Shown: positions 8,248 through 15,877, counted from the first letter of the stretch. The stretch: DNA of 33,549 bases from Synergistaceae bacterium (GCA_031280635.1 JAITGK010000021.1:1-33549); one strand, 5' to 3'. Notes: generated from the sequence alone by a model not told the origin. Translations and numbers: made by a program.

Positions 8248-9043
8248 GAAAAACCTGGTTTTGCGCACCGTCAGCGGTTCGGTGGTCGTCCTGGGCATCT
8301 CGTTCGGCATCTACAAAGGAGGCTGGTTGTGGGCGCTGATGGCAACGACGCTGGCGCTCCTGTCTCTGGTGGAGTACTACCGCCTGCTGGCGCCCCAGTT
8401 TCGACTCTCGCGGGGGATTGGTTACCTCTCCGCCCTGGCCGTGCTCCTTTCCTTGGGGAACGGGGCGAGGGTCATCGCGCTGATCCTTTCCCTGACGGTC
8501 TACTCGATTCTAATGCTCGAAATCGTTCGCCGCCAGATGTGGGGCACTAGTTTCGCCATCTGGAACATGGGGGGAACGCTTTCGGGGATTCTTTTCATCG
8601 TCGTGCCGTGGACTTGCTTGATATCACTGAGCAATATGCCGACGGGGCGACTTCTTCTGGCCTCCCTTTTCATTTGTACCTGGAGCTGCGACGTGACGGC
8701 CTATCTGGTAGGCGCCTGGTGGGGCAGGACGTCCCTCTGCGAGAACATCAGCCCTAAAAAGACGTGGGAGGGCTTTATTGGCGGCGCTCTTGGCAGCGTG
8801 TTGAGCATCGCGCTCATCATCTACATTTGGGGACGCCCGCCCTTCCCTCTGTTCCTGATAGGGTTGATTTGTGGCTTCGCTGGACAGTTCGGCGACTTGG
8901 CTGAGTCCCTGATCAAGCGGGAAGTCGGGGTGAAGGACTCTGGCAGGCTGATCCCTGGACACGGGGGGATACTTGATCGCTTCGATAGCGTCCTCATCAA
9001 CGGACTTCTAACCTACTTGCTTTTTGGGGTGCTCCTAACATGA
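8228..9043 (+). CDS. cdsA: Phosphatidate cytidylyltransferase
   Basis: A 271-residue multi-spanning membrane enzyme making CDP-diacylglycerol from phosphatidic acid and CTP, the branch point to all phospholipids. The C-terminal signature is intact: SPKKTWEGFIGG, then FGDLAESLIKREVGVKDSG, then LIPGHGGILDRFDS with the metal-binding Asp. About seven or eight hydrophobic segments are seen. The gene starts inside udg (20 bp overlap) and ends in a 4-bp ATGA overlap with dxr. In many bacteria uppS and frr precede cdsA; here udg is in that place. Confidence 0.95.
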   Translation: MTEPARKKNLVLRTVSGSVVVLGISFGIYKGGWLWALMATTLALLSLVEYYRLLAPQFRLSRGIGYLSALAVLLSLGNGARVIALILSLTVYSILMLEIVRRQMWGTSFAIWNMGGTLSGILFIVVPWTCLISLSNMPTGRLLLASLFICTWSCDVTAYLVGAWWGRTSLCENISPKKTWEGFIGGALGSVLSIALIIYIWGRPPFPLFLIGLICGFAGQFGDLAESLIKREVGVKDSGRLIPGHGGILDRFDSVLINGLLTYLLFGVLLT

Positions 9044-10224
9044 GGGAGAACGGAGGAGCGCGCGTAGCCAAAAAGCGCGTAGCGCTTATCGGGGCGACAG
9101 GAAGTGTGGGCTCGTCGGTGCTGGACGTCTGCCGCGCCCACGGCGACCGATTGGAGGTGGCCGCCTTGGCCGCGGGGCGAGACGTGGAAGGCCTGGCGCG
9201 TTTGGGTACCGAATTCGGGACACCGTTTCTCTGCCTCGCGGATGAAAAAGCCGCCGAGGTCCTTTCGGAAAAACTTTCGGGAAGAGCCGCGGTACTCCGC
9301 GGTATTTCGGGGCTCTCGGAGATCGCCCTAACCCCTAGTATCGACCACGTGGTTTTTGCCTCGTCCGGCACGGCGGCGATTGGCGCGCTTCAGGATGCCC
9401 TGCGGGCCGGAAAAGAGGTCTCGCTGGCGAACAAGGAGAGCGTGGTGGTGGGCGGGCCGTGGGTCATGCCCCTGGTACGGGCGCGTGACCAGCTTCGCCC
9501 GCTGGACAGCGAGCACAACGCGATATGGCAATGCCTCCATGGGGAGACGGAAAAGCCGCGGAAAATCTACCTTACAGCATCAGGCGGCCCGTTTCGGGAC
9601 TGGGGGCCTGAGGAACTGAAGAACGTTACGCCGGAGATGGCCCTGAAGCACCCCGTGTGGAGTATGGGAGCAAAGATCACCGTTGACAGCGCCACCCTGA
9701 TGAACAAGGGCATTGAGCTGATCGAAGCGATGTTTTTGTTCGGACTGGGGGCTCATCAGGTGGAGGCCTTGGTCTCGCCTGGTTCCTTTGTTCATGGGTT
9801 GGCGGAGTTCGAGGACGGGAGCGTGAAAATGCTAGCGGGCGCTCCAGACATGCGGCTTCCCGCAGCATCCTGTCTTTTCTGGCCGGAACGCCTGCCGCCG
9901 CAACCTAACTTTCCGCGCCCGGAACTTCCCACGCGGCGCGTCGTCTTCGACTTGGCGGACGAGGAGCGCTTCCCGGCACTGCGCCTGGCCAAGGAGGCGG
10001 CGACCCTGGGCGGAGCCTATCCGGCGCTTCTGGTGGGCGCTGACGAGACGGCGGTAAACTGCTTCCTGAAAGGAGAGATTCCCTTTATGGCCATTCCAGA
10101 GGTCGTGGAAGCGACGATGGAGTCCTATGGAGACAAGTGCCCACACTCCCTGGACGAGGCGCTGGAGGTACTAAACTGGGCCCGCCGCAAGGGGCAAGAC
10201 CTCGTAGCCCGTGATTTCCGCTGA
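9040..10224 (+). CDS. dxr: 1-deoxy-D-xylulose 5-phosphate reductoisomerase
   Basis: A 394-residue NADPH-dependent enzyme converting DXP to MEP, the committed step of the non-mevalonate isoprenoid pathway. The nucleotide fold is LIGATGSVGSSV. Substrate and metal motifs are SLANKESVVVGG, LDSEHNAIWQ (metal Asp and Glu), LTASGGPFRD and HPVWSMGAKITVDSATLMNKG. This implies the MEP route for undecaprenyl and other isoprenoids. The start ATG overlaps the cdsA stop. The last 54 bp are overlapped tail-to-tail by the - strand hydrolase. The intramembrane protease gene rseP, often next after dxr, is absent here. Confidence 0.95.
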   Translation: MRENGGARVAKKRVALIGATGSVGSSVLDVCRAHGDRLEVAALAAGRDVEGLARLGTEFGTPFLCLADEKAAEVLSEKLSGRAAVLRGISGLSEIALTPSIDHVVFASSGTAAIGALQDALRAGKEVSLANKESVVVGGPWVMPLVRARDQLRPLDSEHNAIWQCLHGETEKPRKIYLTASGGPFRDWGPEELKNVTPEMALKHPVWSMGAKITVDSATLMNKGIELIEAMFLFGLGAHQVEALVSPGSFVHGLAEFEDGSVKMLAGAPDMRLPAASCLFWPERLPPQPNFPRPELPTRRVVFDLADEERFPALRLAKEAATLGGAYPALLVGADETAVNCFLKGEIPFMAIPEVVEATMESYGDKCPHSLDEALEVLNWARRKGQDLVARDFR

Positions 10225-11103
10225 CGCCTCTGTTTGAGCTTTATCACGCGGGAAGCGGGGCGCCCATTCTCCGAAGCGCTTCGTCAAAAAGGCGTCCAGC
10301 GCGGGCACGTAGGCGTCTATGGAGTCCAGGAAGCCCTCGTTGTGGCCACCGTGAATTTCTAGAAACGTCTTTTCGCTCGCTATAGCGTCGTAAAGCCGCC
10401 TCCCTGTTCGGTAGGGCACGATCTCATCATCCAAACTATGAATGCACAGCGCGGGGACGGTCAAGGCGCGGGCGACCTCGGCTGAGTTCCAAGCGTCGCC
10501 GGTCACGAGCCGCGCCAGGGGAAACAGAAAGGGAAGGCGAACGATTTCAGCCAGAGAGGAAAACGTGGACTCTAGGATCAAAGAGCCTGGAACTTCGCCA
10601 CGCATCAGCTCCATGGCAATCGCGCCCCCCAGGGAACGCCCAAACACGACGATCTTCCCAGCGGGGACTTTCTTCTCCTCCGTCAGCCACCGCCAGGCAG
10701 CGCTAGCGTCCAAGGCCGTGCCCTCGATCGATGGACTTCCTTCGCTCTGCCCGTAGCCTCTGTAGTCGAAGATAAAAACGGAAAGCCCCAGGTCGTGAAA
10801 AATCTTGATGGAGTTCAGGCGATTCGAGATGTTACCCGCGTTCCCGTGGAAAAAGAGCAGTGTGGCGCGGGCGTTCTCCGCGGGAACGTACCATCCATGA
10901 AGCCGCACATTGTCCGATGTCGTCAAGATCACGTCTTCGAAGAATAGACCCAAAATCGTTGGCGTGTGTGTGAGTCGCGCCGAGGGCGCAAACACAAACC
11001 ATGACAACATGAAAGGTATTCCAGCGACCAAAAGCGCCAGCAACAGAAACCACCATAGAGGGCGGTAGTATTTCTTCCCTCCTTGCTTTTCGTTTTTCTT
11101 CAA
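10171..11103 (-). CDS. Membrane-anchored alpha/beta hydrolase (BEM46/ABHD-like)
   Basis: A 310-residue serine hydrolase. One hydrophobic segment at about 16-37 would anchor it with the catalytic domain outside. The fold markers are FFHGNAGN (84-91, oxyanion hole), DYRGYGQSEG (113-122), nucleophile Ser157 in GRSLGG, acid in LDDEIVP (Asp225 or Asp226), and His254 in GGHNEGF. The substrate is unknown; relatives are esterases or depalmitoylase-like. The start is TTG at 11103 after AAGGTGAAGG, as no upstream ATG is in frame. It follows the polyferredoxin by 32 bp on the same strand, so it is probably the last gene of that operon. Its 3' end runs 54 bp into dxr from the opposite strand. Confidence 0.85.
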   Translation of the reverse strand: MKKNEKQGGKKYYRPLWWFLLLALLVAGIPFMLSWFVFAPSARLTHTPTILGLFFEDVILTTSDNVRLHGWYVPAENARATLLFFHGNAGNISNRLNSIKIFHDLGLSVFIFDYRGYGQSEGSPSIEGTALDASAAWRWLTEEKKVPAGKIVVFGRSLGGAIAMELMRGEVPGSLILESTFSSLAEIVRLPFLFPLARLVTGDAWNSAEVARALTVPALCIHSLDDEIVPYRTGRRLYDAIASEKTFLEIHGGHNEGFLDSIDAYVPALDAFLTKRFGEWAPRFPRDKAQTEASAEITGYEVLPLAAGPV

Positions 11104-11135
11104 GCCTTCACCTTCTACTTTTTATCTTTCCTTTT

Positions 11136-11981
11136 TCAAGCGGAAACGTTCTCTTTCGCTGTACGAGAGCAGCAAAAGCCCACTTCGAGCGCGGCGAAAC
11201 GGCAGGCCCTCACGCAGTCTCCACAACGGACGCACTCCGGGCTGTTCGGCTCAAGAGAGGGGTATATCGCCATTTTGCAGACCTTGGAACAAGCGCCGCA
11301 GTGAGTGCAGTTTTTTTCCTCCAGTCGAATCCGATAGAGGGCTACTTTGTTGAAAAGTCCATAAAAGGCCCCTAACGGGCAAAGGACCTTGCAGAAAAAA
11401 CGGCAAACCGCCATGCAACCAACAACAACCGCGGCGGCGATCACCAGCTTCAGGGCAAAAAGCCCACCCGCCGCCCCCCGGAGGGACGGGTTTGAGGCCA
11501 AAAGCGGAAGCCCCGCCGTTAGAGTGCCGGCGGGACAGACGTACTTGCAGAAGGCCGGGTCTCCTAAATCCGCGTAGTTCCGCGCCAGCAGGGGTACTCC
11601 CACCACCAGCGCCGCCAGCAGGACGTACTTAAGGTACAAAAAACCCCTCCACAGCTTTTTCACGCGGTAAAACGGAATTTTGCGCAAAAGCTCCTGAAGC
11701 AGCCCGAAGGGACAAAGGAAGCCGCAGACGAATCGCCCGAACAGCGCGCCAAACCCCAGCAGAAGACCCGTTACGTAAAAGCTAAATCGGTACTCGGCGG
11801 CCCCCAGCACGGCCTGCAAAGCCCCCAAAGGACAAGAAGCCACAGCTCCAGGACAGGAGTAACAATTCAGCCCTGGGACACAGATAGTCTTTGCCCACCC
11901 TCTGTATATGCGCCCGCTCAGAAAACCAGAAAGGTTGGCGTTACAGAAGAAAAGCGTCAGCCACTGTACGACTTTGCGCAT
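11136..11981 (-). CDS. NapH-like membrane polyferredoxin (4Fe-4S)
   Basis: A 281-residue membrane protein with about four to five hydrophobic segments. It has CxxxCP motifs at the membrane face (C86-C90, C145-C149, C197-C201), a Cys-rich N-terminal loop (C34, C40, C43, C50), and a C-terminal two-cluster ferredoxin domain (CTHCGACSKVC 225-235; CVRCGDCVRAC 250-260). This is the architecture of NapH/CcoG-type electron carriers, which pass electrons between quinol or cytoplasmic donors and exported redox partners. It starts 6 bp beyond the stop of the CXXC microprotein and shares the transcript with the TlpA-like protein. I infer that it feeds electrons across the membrane to that thiol system. 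No nitrate reductase or oxidase gene is nearby. Confidence 0.85.
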   Translation of the reverse strand: MRKVVQWLTLFFCNANLSGFLSGRIYRGWAKTICVPGLNCYSCPGAVASCPLGALQAVLGAAEYRFSFYVTGLLLGFGALFGRFVCGFLCPFGLLQELLRKIPFYRVKKLWRGFLYLKYVLLAALVVGVPLLARNYADLGDPAFCKYVCPAGTLTAGLPLLASNPSLRGAAGGLFALKLVIAAAVVVGCMAVCRFFCKVLCPLGAFYGLFNKVALYRIRLEEKNCTHCGACSKVCKMAIYPSLEPNSPECVRCGDCVRACRFAALEVGFCCSRTAKENVSA

Positions 11982-11987
11982 TGCCTT

Positions 11988-12134
11988 TCACCCGATGCCA
12001 ATGCACTCCAAGCAGATGCGGACGGCTTTGATGAAAACGATTTGGGGCTCGCCCCGAGCCAGTCCAGTCAAAACAAAGGCGATAGCCAACAAAAGCAACG
12101 CGCCGCCCAACGCGCCCCGCCATTTCTCCGGCAT
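11988..12134 (-). CDS. 48-residue CXXC membrane microprotein (CD1871A-like)
   Basis: ATG 12134 to TGA 11988 gives 48 residues. It has a short basic N-terminus (MPEKWRGALGG), one transmembrane helix at about 11-27, then a juxtamembrane tail ending KAVRICLECIGIG with Cys41-x2-Cys44. The ICLECIGIG ending is, from memory, the signature of the small CD1871A family CXXC proteins found beside TlpA-like and 4Fe-4S membrane proteins in anaerobes. It starts 5 bp after the TlpA-like stop and ends 6 bp before the polyferredoxin, on the same strand, so the three are one transcription unit. I infer that the CXXC pair relays electrons or disulfides between the two neighbours. It is easily missed because of its length. 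Confidence 0.85.
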   Translation of the reverse strand: MPEKWRGALGGALLLLAIAFVLTGLARGEPQIVFIKAVRICLECIGIG

Positions 12135-12139
12135 GTTCC

Positions 12140-12655
12140 CTACTGAAGCTGTTTGAGGGCTTTTTCGATCTCCGCGCGGTACGCTTTCTCGGTGCGCGCT
12201 CCCACCAGGGGCTCTCCGACGATCCGACCCTCGGAGTCCACGAAAATGCTGGTGGGAATGGCCTGTACCGTGTTCAGGTAAGAACTCATTTCCTTGCTGG
12301 GACGGATTTGAAGAAAATCAGCCTTGGCTTTGGACAGGATGGTTTTGGCCTTTTGAATTGCCCCAGAATCGTCGGCGTCCAGAAGAAGGCCTATCAATTG
12401 GGTTCCCTTAGGCATGGAAGCTCCCAGTCGTCCTAAATCCGGCATCTCTTTGACACAGGGAGGGCACCAGGTTGCCCATATGTTGACCATAGTGAGCTTT
12501 TTGCCGGAGAATACGGCGTTGGTTACGTTCTTTCCGTCAAGGGTTTGTGAGGAAAATTCCGGGAAGTACTCCGCCGCTTCCGCCCGACCCAACGCCGCGC
12601 AAAACGCGAGCGCCAGCAAAAACACCGCGACAAACATCCCTTTTTTCGCTCCCAT
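12140..12655 (-). CDS. TlpA/ResA-family thiol-disulfide protein, exported
   Basis: A 171-residue thioredoxin-fold protein with a signal peptide (MGAKKG, hydrophobic core to about residue 24, likely cleavage near AEA-AEY at 27). The redox site is WATWCPPC with Cys64 and Cys67, and the cis-Pro region IPTSIFVD is present. TlpA/ResA proteins reduce exported disulfides, for example in cytochrome maturation; no cytochrome genes are visible here, so the client is unknown. AGGAGAGG lies 7 bp before the ATG, and an extended -10 promoter is at 12713-12721. It is the first gene of the unit with the CXXC microprotein, polyferredoxin and hydrolase. Confidence 0.9.
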   Translation of the reverse strand: MGAKKGMFVAVFLLALAFCAALGRAEAAEYFPEFSSQTLDGKNVTNAVFSGKKLTMVNIWATWCPPCVKEMPDLGRLGASMPKGTQLIGLLLDADDSGAIQKAKTILSKAKADFLQIRPSKEMSSYLNTVQAIPTSIFVDSEGRIVGEPLVGARTEKAYRAEIEKALKQLQ

Positions 12656-12712
12656 AAATAATCCTCTCCTCGTTCATTCAGATACTTTTTTTCTTTAAGT
12701 CCATTTCGCCAC

Positions 12713-12721
12713 ATTATAGCA
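12713..12721 (-). promoter_or_regulatory. Extended -10 promoter for the TlpA redox operon
   Basis: On the - strand TGCTATAAT is a perfect extended -10 element about 58 bp before the TlpA-like ATG. No good -35 box is seen. The surrounding TACTCTGCTATA also occurs before the NSS symporter (26451-26459), and tex has TGCTATAAT at 33152-33160. Confidence 0.6.
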
Positions 12722-12782
12722 GAGTACTTTATAATGGACCTCTGAAAATCGGATAAATTGAGTTTTTTGTCATAACTACTTA

Positions 12783-12863
12783 GAGCGTGTCTAAAATAAA
12801 AATATCTTTCAAGTGAGATATACTATTTGCTTCAAAAAGCGCTTCTTCACTCCGCTCTTTCAC
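12783..12863 (-). repeat. Mobile-element scar: IS630 transposase fragment joined to an element-end sequence
   Basis: Read on the - strand, about 12829-12863 encodes VKERSEEALFEA and matches the C-terminal part of the IS630 relic at about 15291-15327 with four mismatches in about 36 bases. At 12823 the sequence switches to a motif ending in GAGCGTGTC that recurs in opposite orientation at 18683-18717. The fragment begins on the zntA stop codon. No intact gene lies in the 200-bp gap from 12656 to 12859. Confidence 0.6.
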
Positions 12864-14830
12864 CTGTCCCCCGCGCGGGCGGCGTTCAGGATGGCCAGGA
12901 GGGCCACGCCCACGTCAGCAAACACTGCCTCCCAGAGCCCCGCGAGCCCCACCACCCCCAGCGCCATGAAGACAGCCTTCGCCGCCAGCGCCATTGTGAT
13001 GTTTTCCCGCACGATCCGCCGCGTGCGCCGCGCGATGTCCATAAGATCCGCCACCCGAGACGGGGCGTCGTTCAACACCACGGCGTCCGCCACCTCGATG
13101 GCCGCCTCCGAGCCCAGCCCCCCCATAGCCACGCCCACGTGAGCTCCGGCCAGGAGCGGGGCGTCATTCACCCCATCGCCCACGAACGCGGCCTTCGCGC
13201 TGCTTCCAGCCAGCTCCTCCAGCGCCGTCACCTTCATGCCAGGAAGCAGACTGGAACGGTACCCGTCAAGGGCCAGCTCCCGCGCCACCCAGGCGGCTCC
13301 TTCCTCCCGGTCTCCTGTCAGCATGTAGCTTTTGACCCCGCGTTCTTTCAGTCGGGCGACGGCCTTCGCCGCGTCGTCCTTCAACACGTCGGAGACAACG
13401 ACGCTTCCCAGAAAACGCCCGGCGCGCGCTACCCAGACCACCGTCCCGCCGGAGTCACCCGATTCCGCGCTCGAAACTCCCAGGTCCCTCATTAGGGCTT
13501 CATTGCCCGCGGCGTACTCCACGCCCTCGTATGTGGTGACAACCCCCTTACCCGCAGTTTCGCGGGAGACGGCCCCAGCTGGGCTCGCCTCCTCTCCACC
13601 GAAGGCCTTTTGGATGGAGCGCGCCACAGGGTGGTTGGAGAGCGATTCGGCAACCCAGGCGGCCTGTTTTAGTTCTTCCTCCTCCACCCCCAGCGCGGAA
13701 TGAAGGGCCGTCACCTCGAATACGCCGCGCGTGAGGGTCCCCGTCTTGTCGAAGGCGACCACTGAAACCTCGTTTATGGCGTCTAGAACCCCACCGCCTT
13801 TGACCAAAATTCCTCTCCTCGACGCGGCCCCGATTCCGCCGAAGTAGCCCAAGGGGATGGAGACCACCAAGGCGCAAGGACAGGAGATCATCAAGATCAC
13901 CAGCGAACGGTAAACCCAATCGCGCCACGGCTCGCCGGCGAAGAGAGGCGGAACCGCCGCTGTCAGGAGGGCGATGCCGAACATGGCCGGGGTGTACAGG
14001 GCCGCGAAGCGGGAGATGAACCGCTCCGTGGGAGACTTGCGCGCGACGGCGTTCTCGACCATCCCCATCACGCGAGCGATGTTGGAGTCTGCGAAGGGCC
14101 CGGACGCCTCCACGGTGAGGGAGCCGTCCAGGCTGACCGTGCCGCCAAAGACCTGCGTTCCCAACCGCGCGCGTACTGGCACAGGTTCACCCGTAATAGG
14201 AGAGGTGTCCACCCGTGACTCGCCCTCAACCACCAAACCGTCAACGGGAATTTTCTCGCCCGGCTTCACCAGCACCCTCATGCCCTTTTCCACGTCCTCT
14301 GGCGCGGCCAGGGCAAAGCCGCCCTCCTTTAAAATCCTTGCCACCGCTGGCTTTACTTCCAGTAGACTTCTGATGGAGCCCCGCGACTTGCCCGCCGCGT
14401 AGTCCTGGAACATTTCGCCAACCCGATAGAAGATCATGACGCCCAGCGCCTCGGCAGGCTCTCCTAAGATTAAGGCCGCGAACGTTGCTCCACCCATCAG
14501 CGTGAACTCGTCGAAGAAGCGCCTCCGGCGAACGCTGGTCCATGCCGCGGCCAACACGGGATAGCCGCAGACCAGGTAAGGCGCGCCATAGAGCAACCAG
14601 CTTTGCCAAGGAGAAAGCCGCTCGCCCAGCGACAGCCCCGCTGCCAGCGCCATCCCCCCCAAAACCAACAGGACGGCGTCCATCCGGCTAGACCCATCGT
14701 CTTCGTCGCGGCAGGAAGCGCGGTTTCCTCTGGAAACACAGCAATCCCCCTGGGGGTATTTCGGACCTGAGGACGGGGAACGGCTTTCTCCTTTCAGGTG
14801 TTTTGTGAGGTTTTTCATAACGGTACTCAT
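12860..14830 (-). CDS. zntA: P1B-2 type Zn/Cd/Pb-exporting ATPase
   Basis: A 656-residue heavy-metal P-type ATPase. It shows TGE (213-215), CPC in the transport helix (317-319), phosphorylation site DKTGT at Asp361, the HP motif (400-401), GDGVND (551-556) and about eight membrane helices. The last helices carry the ENITMALAAK Lys and the WEAVFADVG Asp typical of Zn/Cd/Pb transporters rather than Cu pumps. There is no N-terminal HMA domain, only a short segment with Cys30, Cys31 and Cys40. It starts 2 bp after the csoR stop, so both are controlled by the promoter at 15144-15171. The 3' end touches a transposase scar but the protein looks complete. Confidence 0.93.
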   Translation of the reverse strand: MSTVMKNLTKHLKGESRSPSSGPKYPQGDCCVSRGNRASCRDEDDGSSRMDAVLLVLGGMALAAGLSLGERLSPWQSWLLYGAPYLVCGYPVLAAAWTSVRRRRFFDEFTLMGGATFAALILGEPAEALGVMIFYRVGEMFQDYAAGKSRGSIRSLLEVKPAVARILKEGGFALAAPEDVEKGMRVLVKPGEKIPVDGLVVEGESRVDTSPITGEPVPVRARLGTQVFGGTVSLDGSLTVEASGPFADSNIARVMGMVENAVARKSPTERFISRFAALYTPAMFGIALLTAAVPPLFAGEPWRDWVYRSLVILMISCPCALVVSIPLGYFGGIGAASRRGILVKGGGVLDAINEVSVVAFDKTGTLTRGVFEVTALHSALGVEEEELKQAAWVAESLSNHPVARSIQKAFGGEEASPAGAVSRETAGKGVVTTYEGVEYAAGNEALMRDLGVSSAESGDSGGTVVWVARAGRFLGSVVVSDVLKDDAAKAVARLKERGVKSYMLTGDREEGAAWVARELALDGYRSSLLPGMKVTALEELAGSSAKAAFVGDGVNDAPLLAGAHVGVAMGGLGSEAAIEVADAVVLNDAPSRVADLMDIARRTRRIVRENITMALAAKAVFMALGVVGLAGLWEAVFADVGVALLAILNAARAGDR

Positions 14831-14832
14831 GG

Positions 14833-15108
14833 CTAGACCAGCCTGGAAAACTGCTCGAGAGCTCCCGACAACTTGTCGAGCACCTCGTCACCGTTGCCCT
14901 TTTGTATGCCGTCTAGCACGCAGTGGTGCAGGTGCTCTTCTAAAATGCACTGACCTACCTTGTGCAAGGCGGCCTTGATCGAGCCAATCTGGATCAGAAT
15001 GTCCTCGCAGGGCTTGTCCTCCTCCACCATCTTCATCACGCCCCGCACCTGCCCTTCAATGCGCTTCAGCCTACGTACCGTCGCCTCCACGTTCATGCAC
15101 TGGATCAC
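14833..15108 (-). CDS. csoR: CsoR/RcnR-family metal-sensing repressor
   Basis: A 91-residue all-helical DUF156 protein. The metal ligands have exact family spacing: Cys34, His59 and Cys63 (CsoR of M. tuberculosis has C36, H61, C65). This C-H-C set is the Cu(I) fingerprint; Cys4 near the N-terminus might add a ligand. RRLKRIEGQVRG is the conserved DNA-contact helix. The start is GTG 15108 with GGGGGAG 5 bp upstream; the next ATG is too far from it. It is the first gene of csoR-zntA and probably represses itself through the C-rich palindrome at 15128-15146. Confidence 0.93.
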   Translation of the reverse strand: MIQCMNVEATVRRLKRIEGQVRGVMKMVEEDKPCEDILIQIGSIKAALHKVGQCILEEHLHHCVLDGIQKGNGDEVLDKLSGALEQFSRLV

Positions 15109-15127
15109 TGCAACTCCCCCTTATCTT

Positions 15128-15146
15128 AATAGGATACCCCCCTATT
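15128..15146. promoter_or_regulatory. CsoR-type operator
   Basis: AATAGG (15128-15133) and CCTATT (15141-15146) form an inverted repeat around a C-tract (ATACCCC). Such G/C-tract palindromes are typical CsoR/RcnR sites. It overlaps the -10 region of the csoR-zntA promoter, so binding would block RNA polymerase, and metal binding by the repressor should release it. Confidence 0.7.
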
Positions 15147-15171
15147 GTATATATCAAAGGGAAAAAGTCAA
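15144..15171 (-). promoter_or_regulatory. csoR: csoR-zntA promoter
   Basis: On the - strand TTGACT (15171-15166), a 16-bp spacer and TACAAT (15149-15144) make a good sigma-70 type promoter. The start of transcription would fall near 15137, inside the operator and about 30 bp before the GTG start. Confidence 0.75.
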
Positions 15172-15220
15172 CCCACTAACCCCTATCCAGTGCTGATTAT
15201 GCAAACCGCCACAAATATGA

Positions 15221-15490
15221 TTAATAGCCACAGTACTCAAACCAGCCTTGAGCATCTCGTGCGGTAACCGTTCTCAACGCTGCTCCAATTGCTTCAAAAA
15301 GCGCTTCTTCATTTCGCTTTTTCACTTTACTTATATAAACCTATTTTGTGGTAAAGTCTCATATTTTCCAGTTGTTTGGCAGCGTTTCAATAGGCTGTAC
15401 ACCCATCGAAAACTCACCTCCAGGCGTTGCGCTATTGATAAAGGCTTTCCCCACGTTCTGACGCTCGAATCACTCTTTCTTGAAAATTTT
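15221..15490 (-). pseudogene. IS630-family transposase relic, internally deleted
   Basis: The - strand codes for pieces of one transposase in different frames. First comes an N-terminal stretch like QERVIRASERGESLYQ, then after a frame change a helix-turn-helix IAQRLEVSFRWVYSLLKR followed by TGKYETLPQNR. The central catalytic DDE region is missing. A C-terminal piece follows, ALFEAIGAALRTV then ARDAQGWFEYCGY, with its stop at 15221. The ARDAxGWFxxCGY ending is typical of IS630 transposases. GC is lower than in flanking genes. It is dead, but could be a MITE-like substrate if its ends survive. Confidence 0.75.
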
Positions 15491-15559
15491 AAAATATAGC
15501 TTTATTACTTATATTATCTATATTTATTTACATTTTTGCAATACACTATAATGTATAGT

Positions 15560-15877
15560 TTGTCGCTGAGGGATGCCTATCCATCCCTCTCGCCAGCGAC
15601 CCTCGCAAGACCTCCCTAGGTAAGAACGATAACCTTCATCCCGCGTGACCAGCGCGTTTACCCCATGAAGTTCGGGCAGTATTGGACTTCACTTTGTTTT
15701 GCAAGCTCGTTCGCTTCACATGGCCTTATATGCGCTTTCTGTTCATTGGTCCGGACTTTGCCTCGACTTCCTTCAGATTCCACCTCGCGGCGGACACCCT
15801 TGTCTTCAGCTAACAGTTCCTACCGCCAAGCCTGTAAAGGACTTTCACCTCCAAGTTATCGCCCATGCTGGGCACGC
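15560..15877 (-). mobile_element. Group II intron, 5' (domain I) fragment
   Basis: Read on the - strand this is characteristic group II intron RNA. It starts near 15877 with GTGCCCAGC, then GTGAAAGTCC, GGTAGGAACTGTTAGCTG, AAGGGTGTCCG, GAATCTGAAGGAAG (15767-15780), GGCAAAGTCCGGACC, CATATAAGGCC and CCTAGGGAGGTC. After a final stem around 15570-15597 (GAGGGATG with CATCCCTC) it breaks off into AT-rich DNA. No reverse-transcriptase ORF, domain V or domain VI is present, so the intron cannot splice or move by itself. It begins immediately after the terminator of the aldo/keto reductase gene. Confidence 0.82.

Noticed and set aside
15248-15499. 83-codon + strand hypothetical gene
   Set aside because: It is the antisense of the IS630 relic, which explains the sequence better.
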